The translations under genes were made by a program, and so were the position numbers. Below are positions 56,157 through 64,000 of a stretch of 64,000 nucleotides of DNA, in pieces. This DNA is from Bradyrhizobium ontarionense. Lineage in GTDB: Bacteria > Pseudomonadota > Alphaproteobacteria > Rhizobiales > Xanthobacteraceae. Position 1 is the first letter of the stretch. Each line of letters opens with the position of its first letter. A model generated the notes under the pieces. It saw only the letters and a list, made by a program, of their open reading frames with translations. It was not told the DNA's origin and searched no databases. The stretch is taken from assembly GCF_021088345.1 (NCBI RefSeq), contig NZ_CP088156.1:2418001-2482000 (forward strand). The letters run 5' to 3'.

Positions 56157-56581
56157 CGTGTTCCTTCATTTTGACAGCAGAGGAGACCTCCCGGGATCGC
56201 CGATGCTGCCCGGGAAACACCTGTTTCGTTTGGCAAGGACCGCAAGCCCCCCCAGCGCCGGAGGTACGCTGCCAAATGCGGCCAAATTCACGCCCTATGA
56301 TCCCAAGCCGCTCAAGCTCGGGCATCACAGCTTTGGCATAAACAAGGCGTTGATACTAGGGCATTATTTTCGGAACACGTTTTTCGTATTTGGCTGTTGC
56401 AAGCATGCCGCGCGGACCGTTAGATGCAGCGCCGTCGGGACCTGCGAGCGAGCTCTGCAGCAGCTTTAGCGACGAAGGCCTGCTGGCCGTCATTTGAACC
56501 TAACGTTCGGCGAGAACACCAAGTGTTCGAAGCGGCAACACACGCCTGCACAACGGTGTCATTTTGGATGGGAAACTCGAT
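56157..56581. other. Intergenic region between two small exported protein genes
   Basis: No gene is seen in these 425 bases. A GGAAC element at 56374 followed 18 bases later by TGTT resembles an EcfG general-stress promoter, but the spacing is too long by one or two bases. The two flanking genes diverge, so promoters for both should lie here. Confidence 0.45.
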
Positions 56582-57076
56582 ATGAAACTGTTCGGCTCAC
56601 CTTTTTCCGGGCGCGTCGTCAAGGCCGCCGGTCTCGGCGTAGCGCTGATCCTGTCGGCGTCGGCAGTTCGTGCGCAGACGGGCCCGTTCGCCGGCTTCGA
56701 CGGCTCCTGGTCCGGCAACGGCACCGTCGCGCTGTCCGACGGCACCACCGAGCGGATCCGCTGCAAAGCCAGCTACAAGGTCGCCGGCGTGAACCTCAAG
56801 CAGAGCCTGCATTGCGCCAGCGACAGCTACAAGTTTGACCTGACCAGTGACGTCGTCAGCCAGGGGGAGCGCATCTCCGGCAATTGGAGCGAAGCGAGCC
56901 GCAACGTGAACGGCGAGTTGCAGGGCACCGCCGGCAACGGCCAGATCGACGTGTTCGTGCAGGCCGCCGGCTTCGCCGCCAGCATCACCCTGAAGACCAG
57001 CGGCAACAAGCAGGTGGTGCAGATCTCCTCAAAGGGTGAGATCCGCGGCGTCAACATCACGATGTCCAAGACCTGA
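56582..57076 (+). CDS. Exported protein of unknown function
   Basis: This gene encodes 164 residues with a signal peptide ending near ASAVRAQTG. The mature part begins FAGFDGSWSGNGTVALSDGTTERIRC, a pattern seen in a conserved rhizobial exported protein. It is predicted to be beta-rich with two cysteines (RCKASYK, LHCASDSYK), possibly a lipocalin-like barrel, but I do not recognise a named family. The ATG at 56582 begins the signal peptide; an ATG 18 bases earlier is less likely. A strong terminator follows. Confidence 0.75.
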   Translation: MKLFGSPFSGRVVKAAGLGVALILSASAVRAQTGPFAGFDGSWSGNGTVALSDGTTERIRCKASYKVAGVNLKQSLHCASDSYKFDLTSDVVSQGERISGNWSEASRNVNGELQGTAGNGQIDVFVQAAGFAASITLKTSGNKQVVQISSKGEIRGVNITMSKT

Positions 57077-57109
57077 GCGGTCGCGCTCCCATCAGCCATT
57101 GACTAGCGG

Positions 57110-57146
57110 AAACGGCCCTGACGATGTCAGGGCCGTTTGTTTTTTG
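57110..57146 (+). terminator. Intrinsic terminator after the exported protein gene
   Basis: AAACGGCCCTGAC (57110-57122) pairs with GTCAGGGCCGTTT (57126-57138) around GAT, then GTTTTTTGG. Confidence 0.92.
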
Positions 57147-57188
57147 GCTGAGGCACCGACGAGGCGAGGTGCAGGTTGAAGCCCCCGC

Positions 57189-57355
57189 TGTCGTCGCCCG
57201 GCTTGCCGCCTTCGCTAAAGCTCCGGCGCGCCCTTGAGTTCGCGGCCGCGTCGAAGCCGAAGGCGGGACCGGGCGCCCCCGTATTCCAGAGGCTGCAGTA
57301 ATTGAACCGATGAGCCACGGCGTACAGGATCGCCCGCCTTCGCGGGCGATGACAG
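57189..57355. repeat. Intergenic repeat, TGTCGTCGCCCGG...CGGGCGATGACA type
   Basis: Outer ends TGTCGTCGCCCGG and CGGGCGATGACA are near-complementary. An internal GGATCGCCCGCC/GCGGGCGAT hairpin closes the right end. It fills the gap between the terminator and the RND gene. Its relation to the 6573-6732 element is visible at the ends only. Confidence 0.7.
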
Positions 57356-57382
57356 CAGTGTGTTGGGCTCAGACCACGTCTC

Positions 57383-59740
57383 TCACACCGGCTTCCGCTT
57401 CAGCTTCTGCGACAGGTTGATCAGGAACATCGCGGTCGGCCGGAGAATGAACAGGTCGGCAAACAGCGCCGCGACCATCGAGAAGGCGCTGAGCCAGCCG
57501 AACAGCCGCAGCGAGGGCAGATCGGAGAACACGGTGACAACGAGGCCGCAGGCCAGCACCACCGTGGTCAGGATCAGCGCCGGTCCGACCAGCACCGTGG
57601 CGCGCTCGACGGCGACGGCCGAGGTGACCCCGGGCGCGCTTTCCATCCGCAACCGGTTCAGGAAGTGGATCGTCGCCGACAGGCCGAGACCGAAGGAGAC
57701 CGTGAGCGCGACCACGCTGGCGAATTGCAGCCCCTCCCCCATCGCCCACAGCACGGTGCCGGACATCACCACCGGGAAGATGCCGGGCAGGATGCAGGCG
57801 AGCATCACCACCCAGGAGCGGAAGGCCAGCCCGATGAACATCGCCACCAGCGCGAATTCGATCGTCAGTCCATGATTGAGCTTCTCGATCATGCTGGCGG
57901 AGTTGCGCGCGGCAATGGCGGCGAGGCCGGTGACTGCGATCTCGAAGCCGGGATGCGCCTTTCTGACCGTGTCGAGCTCGTGATCGAGCTTGTCGACGAC
58001 CGGCAGCAGCTGGCTGGAATCGAGATCTGGCACCCGGCCCGCGACCACGACCGCGTCCTGCTCCTTGTCGACGAAGCGGCGCACCAGATGCTCCGGGATC
58101 AGGCTGACATATTCCTGCAAGGTCGCCGTATCAGACGAGCCGGCCTTCTCCGCGAGCCAGCGCCGCAGCGTCTCGACCGACCAGACATTGCCGACCCCGG
58201 CCGTCTTCTCGACCGTAGCGTGCACGTCGGCGATCGTCTGCAGGGTGTCGGGCGCGTAGAGCGAGGCGCCCTTCGGAAACTGGATCAGCACGTTGACCGG
58301 ATTGGCGCCGGTGAGCTTGGCGTCCAGCCGGTTGCTGGCTGCCACGGCCTGGCGCTTGTCAGGCACCTGGTCGGCGAGGCGGTAGCGTGGCTCGAGGCTC
58401 GCATAGACCACCGCCAGTGAGCCGACGAACACCACGGCGATCAGGCTGAACAGCCCGGGCCGGCTCACCATGCGCACCGCGATCCAGTAGCAGAAATTGC
58501 GCAGCGCCTGCACGCCGGCATCGGCGCCCTGGAATTTGACCGCGAACGTCTTTTCGTTGCGCACCAGCAGCACGCCGAACACGGGCACCAGCGACAGCAC
58601 GGCGAGCAGCGCGATGATGGTGGCGGCGAGCCCCGCCTCGCCGAACTTGCGGATCAGGTCGCTGTCGGAGAACTGCAGGGCGATGAAGGAAATGCCCGCC
58701 GTGGCGTGGGTCAGCACGCAGGCCGGTCCGACCACCAGCACGGCATTCCTGAACGCCGTCACCTTGTCCTGCCCCGCGATCAGCCGATCGCGTGCGGCGA
58801 AGGTCAGCTGCATCGAGTCGGAAAAGCTGATGACCATGATCAGCGGGGTCATCACGTTCAGGAACATGTTGAGATTGAAATTGGCCCAGCCGAGCGCGCC
58901 CAGCGCGAGCATGATCGCGATCAGTGGCGGGAACGCCGCCACGATCATGAAGGAGATCTTGCGGAAGAAGATGATGGCGATGATGCAGCCGGCGAGGATG
59001 CCGAGCACGTTGTAGGTCAACCCGTCGCGCTCGACCGCATTGCGGATCTCGAGCTGCATGACGGGGACGCCGGACAGTTGCACGTTGAGGCCGGTATCAG
59101 CGAGATCGTCGGTCATCAGCTTTCTGATATCGCCGACCACCTTGCCGAGGTCGTTCGACGCGACCACCTTGGGCTCGAGCGACAGCACGATGAGCGCGAG
59201 CGTGCCGTCCTCCGACAACAGCTTTCCGCGGATGATCTCGTTCGATTTCACCGTCTCGATGAACTTGTCATACGCGTCCCCCTCGGGCAGATCCGAGGGA
59301 AACAGCGCGGCCGGCAGCCTGCCGGGCGCCGGGGCCTGACGGGCCGAGAACAGCGACACCAGGCCGCGCGTCCCCTCCACCAGCTGCAGGTCGGTCACGA
59401 AGTCGCGGAGCTTTTCGAGGTTCTGGCGCGCCAGCAGCGTTTTGCCCTCGACCACGACGAGGACGTCGAATTCCTCGGCTGGGAACTTCTTGGTGACCTC
59501 CTGGTATTGGTGGAATTCCTTGCTGTCGGAGCGGAACAGCTGGCTGAGCGAATCGTCGATCTGGATGCGCTTGATGCCGAACACGGCCGCCACGATCAGG
59601 ACGAGCAGGATGATGCAGGACACGATCGGCGCCTTGGCCGCGAACAGGCCGATGCGCTCGAGTCCAAAGGCGATGCTGTCGACCGGCCGCTGCTCGACCT
59701 TTTCGACATGAACTTCGTTGTCGTGCCTGACTTCCAGCAT
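57383..59740 (-). CDS. RND/MMPL-family exporter near the hopanoid genes
   Basis: A 785-residue RND-superfamily membrane protein with two blocks of helices (SCIILLVLIVAAVFGI; VLGILAGCIIAIIFFRKISFMIVAAF; and a second half from GLFSLIAVVFVGSLAVVYASL) and two periplasmic domains. It resembles the MMPL/HpnN branch but not closely enough to call it HpnN, which is present at 46.3 kb. The ATG at 59740 (MLEVRHDNEVHVEK) is chosen; the longer frame adds 14 residues. Its position between hpnC and the probable hpnP suggests lipid export; the cargo is unknown. Confidence 0.85.
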   Translation of the reverse strand: MLEVRHDNEVHVEKVEQRPVDSIAFGLERIGLFAAKAPIVSCIILLVLIVAAVFGIKRIQIDDSLSQLFRSDSKEFHQYQEVTKKFPAEEFDVLVVVEGKTLLARQNLEKLRDFVTDLQLVEGTRGLVSLFSARQAPAPGRLPAALFPSDLPEGDAYDKFIETVKSNEIIRGKLLSEDGTLALIVLSLEPKVVASNDLGKVVGDIRKLMTDDLADTGLNVQLSGVPVMQLEIRNAVERDGLTYNVLGILAGCIIAIIFFRKISFMIVAAFPPLIAIMLALGALGWANFNLNMFLNVMTPLIMVISFSDSMQLTFAARDRLIAGQDKVTAFRNAVLVVGPACVLTHATAGISFIALQFSDSDLIRKFGEAGLAATIIALLAVLSLVPVFGVLLVRNEKTFAVKFQGADAGVQALRNFCYWIAVRMVSRPGLFSLIAVVFVGSLAVVYASLEPRYRLADQVPDKRQAVAASNRLDAKLTGANPVNVLIQFPKGASLYAPDTLQTIADVHATVEKTAGVGNVWSVETLRRWLAEKAGSSDTATLQEYVSLIPEHLVRRFVDKEQDAVVVAGRVPDLDSSQLLPVVDKLDHELDTVRKAHPGFEIAVTGLAAIAARNSASMIEKLNHGLTIEFALVAMFIGLAFRSWVVMLACILPGIFPVVMSGTVLWAMGEGLQFASVVALTVSFGLGLSATIHFLNRLRMESAPGVTSAVAVERATVLVGPALILTTVVLACGLVVTVFSDLPSLRLFGWLSAFSMVAALFADLFILRPTAMFLINLSQKLKRKPV

Positions 59741-60133
59741 ACGGTGTCCAGTGGTTACGGCGCGGCCCAATTCGGGAGGCACGAGCGCATAGGGCAGAAA
59801 TAAGGCCGCTCAGCGAAGGAGAAATGACCGCATTGTGGCCTGCAGCCGGAGCTAATCCTTGAAAACATGTAAAAATTTGACGAGGCGACGTCTAGCAGGT
59901 CCAGCTCCCTGGCAGCAAGCATGCGCGACCACACAAGACGGCGAGCCGACATAAAACCGATCACGCCACGATTCTGTCACGCTTGAAAAGGCTCTACGAG
60001 GTCGCGGCGACGCCGCGGTCGCGGGCCGTCGGCGACACGATCCCTGACCCGCTCATGCATCGGTATCATGCGACGCGGTCGCTGCACGACCGGGAGCGCG
60101 CAAAGGCGGCGAGCAGCGGACGTCGCGGACCGA
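59741..60133. other. Intergenic region upstream of the RND exporter gene
   Basis: I see no gene, repeat or RNA in these 393 bases. The right end lies beyond the stop of the B12-binding radical SAM gene and shows no T-run terminator. Confidence 0.5.
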
Positions 60134-61720
60134 TCATCCGGCGGGGACGGCCGCCTCGCGCAGCCGGATCGAGTAGTTGGAAGCATTCTGGTGGCCGCGC
60201 GAGGCGGCGCGCGCGAACATGATCAGATGATGCGCGATCATCGCCACCGCGATGAAGTTCTCGATCTCGCCCCGCTTGAGCTGGCTCCAGGCAAAGCGCC
60301 AGAACGGCCGCTTGTAGTCGCCGAGCACGCCGACCTTCCAGAAGATCTTGCCCATCATCACCAGACCGCGCCTGACATTGGGCCAGCTCTTCATCTCGTC
60401 GCTGATCGGGACCTTGATGCGGTTGGCATAGGTGGTGTCGCATTGATGCTTGTACCGCGCGTACAAGCGCTCCGGCACATAGGCCTCGTCCATGCAGCGC
60501 CGCCATGCGGCGACCACCTCGTCATAGGGCATCAGGAACTTGACGTTGGAATCGCGGCCGTCGTCGTGAACCAGCCTGCCCTCGCGCTCCAGGCGATCCC
60601 ACAGCGGCGTCTGCGGCAGCGCCTGCAGCAGATTGATCGTGAGCAGCGGGATGCGGCTCTCCTCGACGAACTGCAGCAGCGCGTCCGCCGTCTGCGGGGT
60701 ATCGGTGTCCAGCCCCATGATGATGCCGGACACCACCTCCATGCCGTAGCTGTTGATGGTCCTGATCCCTTCCAGGATCGGCACCATCATGTTGTGGTCC
60801 TTCTGCATCGCGGTCAGCGCCTCGGGATCGGGCGTCTCGATGCCGCAGAAGATCGTGATGAAGTAGGCCTCCCGCATCTTCTCCAGGATCTCGGGACGTT
60901 TGGCGATGTTGAGCGTCGCCTCGCAGGCGAGCCGCATCACGTAGCCGGTGCGTTTCTGCCATTCGATCAGATGCGGCAGCAGATCCAGCGCGGCCTTGCG
61001 GTTGCCGATGAAGTTGTCGTCGACGAAATAGACGGAGCCGGTGACGCCGCATTCCCGGAGCCTGTCGAGCTCGGCGATGATCTGCTGCGGCGCCTTGAGG
61101 CGCGGATTGCGTCCATAGAGGCCGGGGATGTCGCAGAATTCGCACTGGTAGGGACAGCCGCTGGAATACTGGATGCTGCCCAGGAAATACTTCTTCACCT
61201 CGGCGAGCTCATAGGCCGGGACCGGGAAATCGGTCATGGCCACGCGCTCCTTGGTCCGGAGCACGACCTGCTGCGCAGGCCGCGACGGATCGAGCGCCAG
61301 GCGATCGATGAGCTCGTCGGTCGCATCGCCGAGCTCGCCGACATGGAGATAGTCGAAGCTCGGATAGTAGTCCGGGCATGCGCTGACCGACGGGCCGCCG
61401 AGCGCGACCGGCAGATCGAATTCATGCGCGCGCCGGCAGATGTCGTTCATCTGCTGCCGCTGGATGTGCATGCCGCTGACGAATACCGCCTCGGCCCAGG
61501 CGAAATCCTCCGCCCGCGCGGGCCGGATGTTCTCGTCGATGAAACGCACCTGCCAGGAACGCGGGAGATAGGCCGCGATCAGCAACAGCCCCTGCGGCGG
61601 CATGAAGGCCTGGGTGCCATCGGTGAGCGGATAGGCATATTCGAAGGTTCCAAACGAGGACGTATAGCGCGGAAACACGCAGAGGATGCGCCGTACCGTC
61701 TCGATGCCCTCGAATCTCAT
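60134..61720 (-). CDS. hpnP: B12-binding radical SAM protein, probable hopanoid C-2 methylase HpnP
   Basis: This gene encodes 528 residues. The N-terminal third is a cobalamin-binding domain (GLLLIAAYLPRSWQVRFIDENIRPA; DFAWAEAVFVSGMHIQRQQM). The radical SAM motif is SSGCPYQCEFCDIPGLYGRNPR, and a DUF4070 C-terminal part follows. This is the architecture of HpnP, which methylates hopanoids at C-2, and its placement beside the hopanoid genes supports that. Related DUF4070 proteins of other function exist, so the gene name is probable, not certain. GAGGGCG precedes the ATG at 61720. Confidence 0.72.
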   Translation of the reverse strand: MRFEGIETVRRILCVFPRYTSSFGTFEYAYPLTDGTQAFMPPQGLLLIAAYLPRSWQVRFIDENIRPARAEDFAWAEAVFVSGMHIQRQQMNDICRRAHEFDLPVALGGPSVSACPDYYPSFDYLHVGELGDATDELIDRLALDPSRPAQQVVLRTKERVAMTDFPVPAYELAEVKKYFLGSIQYSSGCPYQCEFCDIPGLYGRNPRLKAPQQIIAELDRLRECGVTGSVYFVDDNFIGNRKAALDLLPHLIEWQKRTGYVMRLACEATLNIAKRPEILEKMREAYFITIFCGIETPDPEALTAMQKDHNMMVPILEGIRTINSYGMEVVSGIIMGLDTDTPQTADALLQFVEESRIPLLTINLLQALPQTPLWDRLEREGRLVHDDGRDSNVKFLMPYDEVVAAWRRCMDEAYVPERLYARYKHQCDTTYANRIKVPISDEMKSWPNVRRGLVMMGKIFWKVGVLGDYKRPFWRFAWSQLKRGEIENFIAVAMIAHHLIMFARAASRGHQNASNYSIRLREAAVPAG

Positions 61721-62334
61721 CGATCGCCCTCACGACAACCTGCAATTGGTTTACCTTACGGCGAGAGGCGCCGCTTCGCCACCCCTTCCGGAAAAGTTGA
61801 GCCGGCTCTGCGCCCGCCTCGACGCCAACCCATATTGGAATTCGAACCTGCGCGTCCCGGAACTCTGGTGCGCGAGGCCCGCCATTCCCGGCGCGGCGGG
61901 ACGTGGCCGGATCGGCCGCACCATGGCAGAACGCCATGCAATGCCGGCATCCTGCGCCATTGGCACGTCGCCTTCCCAATCCGGCCGCCGCAGAACCTGC
62001 CGGACCGCGACGCGGCGTGCCGGATCCTCACCAACACCCGACCGAACCATTCGAAGCGCGAGGACGACGTGCGATGCACGAAGCTGAGTTGCAATGCACT
62101 TGCAAAGGCCGCACGACGTGTCGTCGCGCGCATCGATCATCCCTAGTCAAGCGGAGGTCAGCGAGCCCAAGCCCCCCGACGCCCGGCCTAGACGATTGAA
62201 ATTCAACGAAAAGTGCGCAGAGGTTGCATAGTACAGGCGGTGTCCACTTAACGCTTTCTCCATGAAGCTTTTGCATAATTATTAACAAACAAGTTCGCCG
62301 GCGTCTCAGCAAGGCTTTCGCGGTACCCCACCTC
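61721..62334. other. Gene-free region between the probable hpnP and a chemoreceptor gene
   Basis: None of the open frames in these 614 bases has family resemblance or a ribosome-binding site. An AT-rich stretch (about 62240-62295, TTTTGCATAATTATTAAC) should hold the chemoreceptor promoter. No convincing sigma-28 or sigma-54 element is visible. Confidence 0.5.
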
Positions 62335-64000
62335 ATGACCTCACATCCGACGTCCTCGAAGACCGCTACGCGTCATTCCCTGGCGGTCAAGCTTTATGCG
62401 ATCTTCGCGCTGTTCGCCCTGCTGACGGCCGCGATCACCTGGCTGTCGGACTACAATTCGCGGCGTGCGGCCGAGCTCACCAGGTCGATCGAGACCGCGA
62501 ACCTTGCGGCGCTCAACGTGCAGCGTGTCAACGGCCTGGTCTACGCGGTCGTGATGGAATCGCGCGGCGTCTACATGTCGACCGATCCCGCAGTCGTGAA
62601 GCGCTATGGCGAAGGGCTGCTGAAGTTCAATGCGGACATCCTTGGCGTGGTCGACAAGTGGCAGGCGATCGTGCAGGCCGACGACGCGCAGCAATTTGCA
62701 AACTTCAAGAAGCGCATCGAGCAGTTCGTGGAGTTCCGCAAGGAGCTCGTCCGCCGCGCCAACGAGATCAGCCCCGCCGCGGGGCGCGAATGGGGTGACA
62801 ACGACGCCAACCGCTCGGTCCGCTCCGCGTTGAACAAGGATCTCGACGAGCTCTCCAAGGTCTATGTGGAGCGTGGCCGGAAAATCGGCGAGGACACCGA
62901 GACCGCCCGGAAGCTCTCGCTCGTGCTGACCGTACTCGGCGGCATGATGCTGCTGCTCGTCGTGACCGGCGTGGTGATCATCGCGCGCTCGATCGCCCGC
63001 CCGCTGTCGCAGATCACCGACACCATCCGCCAGGTCGCGACCGGTGCCGAGAACGTCGAGGTGCCGCATGCCGAGCGCGCCGACGAAGTCGGCGAGCTCG
63101 CACGCGCGATCGGCGTGTTCCAGCAGGCGATGGCGCACAACCGGGATCTCAATGCCCAGGTCTCGCAGGATTCGGAGATCCGCGAGGCGCGCGCGCATCA
63201 CATCGAGACTGCGGTGGAGGAATTCCGCGTCGCCATCGGCGGCGTGATGCGGACCGTGACCGAGAACGCTGTGGCGATGCGCAACACGGCCGAGATGATT
63301 ACCCGCCTGACGGCCGATGCCAGCCACCGCGCGGTCACCGCCGCCGGTGCCACGTCCCAAGCCTCGACCAACGTCTCCGCAGTCGCGAGCGCTGCCGAGG
63401 AGCTCTCCACCTCCGTTGAGGAGATCGGCCGCCAGATCCGACAATCGGCCGGCGCCGTCGAACAGACCGGCCAGCGCACCGTGAAGTCGATCACCGAGAT
63501 CGAAGGCCTCGCCGCCGCCACCCAGCGCATCGACGGCGTGCTGACGCTGATCCAGACCATCGCCGAGCAGACCAACCTGCTGGCGCTGAACGCGACCATC
63601 GAGGCCGCCCGCGCCGGCGAGGCCGGCCGCGGCTTTGCCGTCGTCGCCCACGAGGTCAAGGCGCTGGCCGGACAGACCGCCAAGGCCACCGAGGAGATCA
63701 GCCAGAACGTCGGATTGATCCAGGCCTCGACCAAGACCGCTGTCGACGCGGTCCGCGAGATCGGCGATGCGGTGCGTGGCATCAACGAGATCACCTCGAA
63801 CATCTCCAACGCCATCCAGCAGCAGGATCAGGCCACCCGCGAGATCTCGGTCAACGCCCAGTCGACCGCGCAAGGCAACCAGACGCTGGTCATGAACATC
63901 GGCTCGCTGCGCGACGCCATCGGCGAAACCTCGACGGCGGCCGCCTCCGTGCTGTCGGCCTCCGGTGACCTCAACGCGACGGCACAGACGCTCGCCGACG
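62335..64000 (+). CDS. Methyl-accepting chemotaxis protein, 3' end outside window
   Basis: The frame opens at ATG 62335 and runs to the window edge (about 555 codons visible). One transmembrane helix near residue 20 ([19 protein letters not shown]) is followed by a roughly 165-residue helical periplasmic sensor, a second helix ([22 protein letters not shown]), a HAMP domain ([38 protein letters not shown]) and the signalling hairpin with [47 protein letters not shown]. It would relay ligand signals to CheA and CheW. The ligand is unknown, and the last part of the signalling domain is cut off. Confidence 0.93.
   Translation, partial: MTSHPTSSKTATRHSLAVKLYAIFALFALLTAAITWLSDYNSRRAAELTRSIETANLAALNVQRVNGLVYAVVMESRGVYMSTDPAVVKRYGEGLLKFNADILGVVDKWQAIVQADDAQQFANFKKRIEQFVEFRKELVRRANEISPAAGREWGDNDANRSVRSALNKDLDELSKVYVERGRKIGEDTETARKLSLVLTVLGGMMLLLVVTGVVIIARSIARPLSQITDTIRQVATGAENVEVPHAERADEVGELARAIGVFQQAMAHNRDLNAQVSQDSEIREARAHHIETAVEEFRVAIGGVMRTVTENAVAMRNTAEMITRLTADASHRAVTAAGATSQASTNVSAVASAAEELSTSVEEIGRQIRQSAGAVEQTGQRTVKSITEIEGLAAATQRIDGVLTLIQTIAEQTNLLALNATIEAARAGEAGRGFAVVAHEVKALAGQTAKATEEISQNVGLIQASTKTAVDAVREIGDAVRGINEITSNISNAIQQQDQATREISVNAQSTAQGNQTLVMNIGSLRDAIGETSTAAASVLSASGDLNATAQTLAD

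Noticed and set aside
56374..56400. EcfG-type promoter GGAAC...TGTT
   Set aside because: The spacer is 18 bases and the -10 has a mismatch. It is recorded only as a weak resemblance.
60068..62146. A 692-codon open frame antisense to the radical SAM gene
   Set aside because: It overlaps a gene with clear cobalamin-binding and radical SAM motifs and extends into noncoding DNA.
62341..63873. A 510-codon minus-strand open frame
   Set aside because: The plus strand encodes a complete HAMP and chemoreceptor signalling domain in the same interval.

Overview
The window is GC-rich, densely coded chromosomal DNA from an alphaproteobacterium, most likely Bradyrhizobium, possibly its photosynthetic clade. 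The support is the gene content (SigF/NrsF pair, a full hopanoid tail-modification locus with a probable C-2 methylase, imuA-imuB-dnaE2, GAAC/GTTC-N7 LexA boxes) and several families of palindromic intergenic repeats of the kind common in bradyrhizobia. The genus is an inference; the class is well supported.

Layout. 1-3.7 kb: a truncated GGDEF diguanylate cyclase, a DUF2336 protein, an ECF sigma factor with its NrsF-type membrane anti-sigma factor and a matching autoregulatory promoter, and a small exported protein. 3.7-9.1 kb: enoyl-CoA hydratase, a TolC-family outer-membrane protein, an exported amidohydrolase and an AI-2E-type membrane protein, separated by palindromic repeats. 10-17.6 kb: an amide-utilisation locus: AmiC-like sensor, AmiR-like ANTAR antiterminator, a leader with tandem hairpins and a strong terminator, a nitrilase-superfamily amidase, and a branched-chain-type ABC importer with fused permease and ATPase. 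17.6-22 kb: a CusA/CusB-like RND efflux pair. 23-23.9 kb: a RAYT (REP-associated transposase) bracketed by REP pairs.

23.9-33.2 kb is a DNA-damage island. imuA, imuB and dnaE2 read leftward. A radical-SAM DNA-repair-type protein and a DUF4130-UdgX fusion read rightward. Two LexA boxes lie between the two arms, so SOS probably induces both. The dnaE2 gene carries an in-frame palindromic repeat.

33.3-42.3 kb: Pit phosphate transporter, M20 amidohydrolase, GMC oxidoreductase, acyltransferase, and a metallophosphoesterase-cupredoxin-ECF sigma-anti-sigma cluster. 42.3-44 kb: an IS110-type insertion sequence. 44-61.7 kb: the hopanoid locus (hpnO, hpnN, ispH, hpnH, hpnG, hpnE, hpnD, hpnC, a second RND/MMPL exporter and probable hpnP). 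The squalene-hopene cyclase gene is not in this locus. The window ends inside a methyl-accepting chemotaxis protein.

The strongest leads are: (i) the LexA-bracketed divergon joining the mutasome to the radical-SAM/UdgX pair; (ii) the ANTAR leader ahead of the amidase operon; (iii) a roughly 360-bp element in two diverged copies whose stems show compensatory changes, suggesting a structured RNA or DNA element; and (iv) a repeat translated inside DnaE2.
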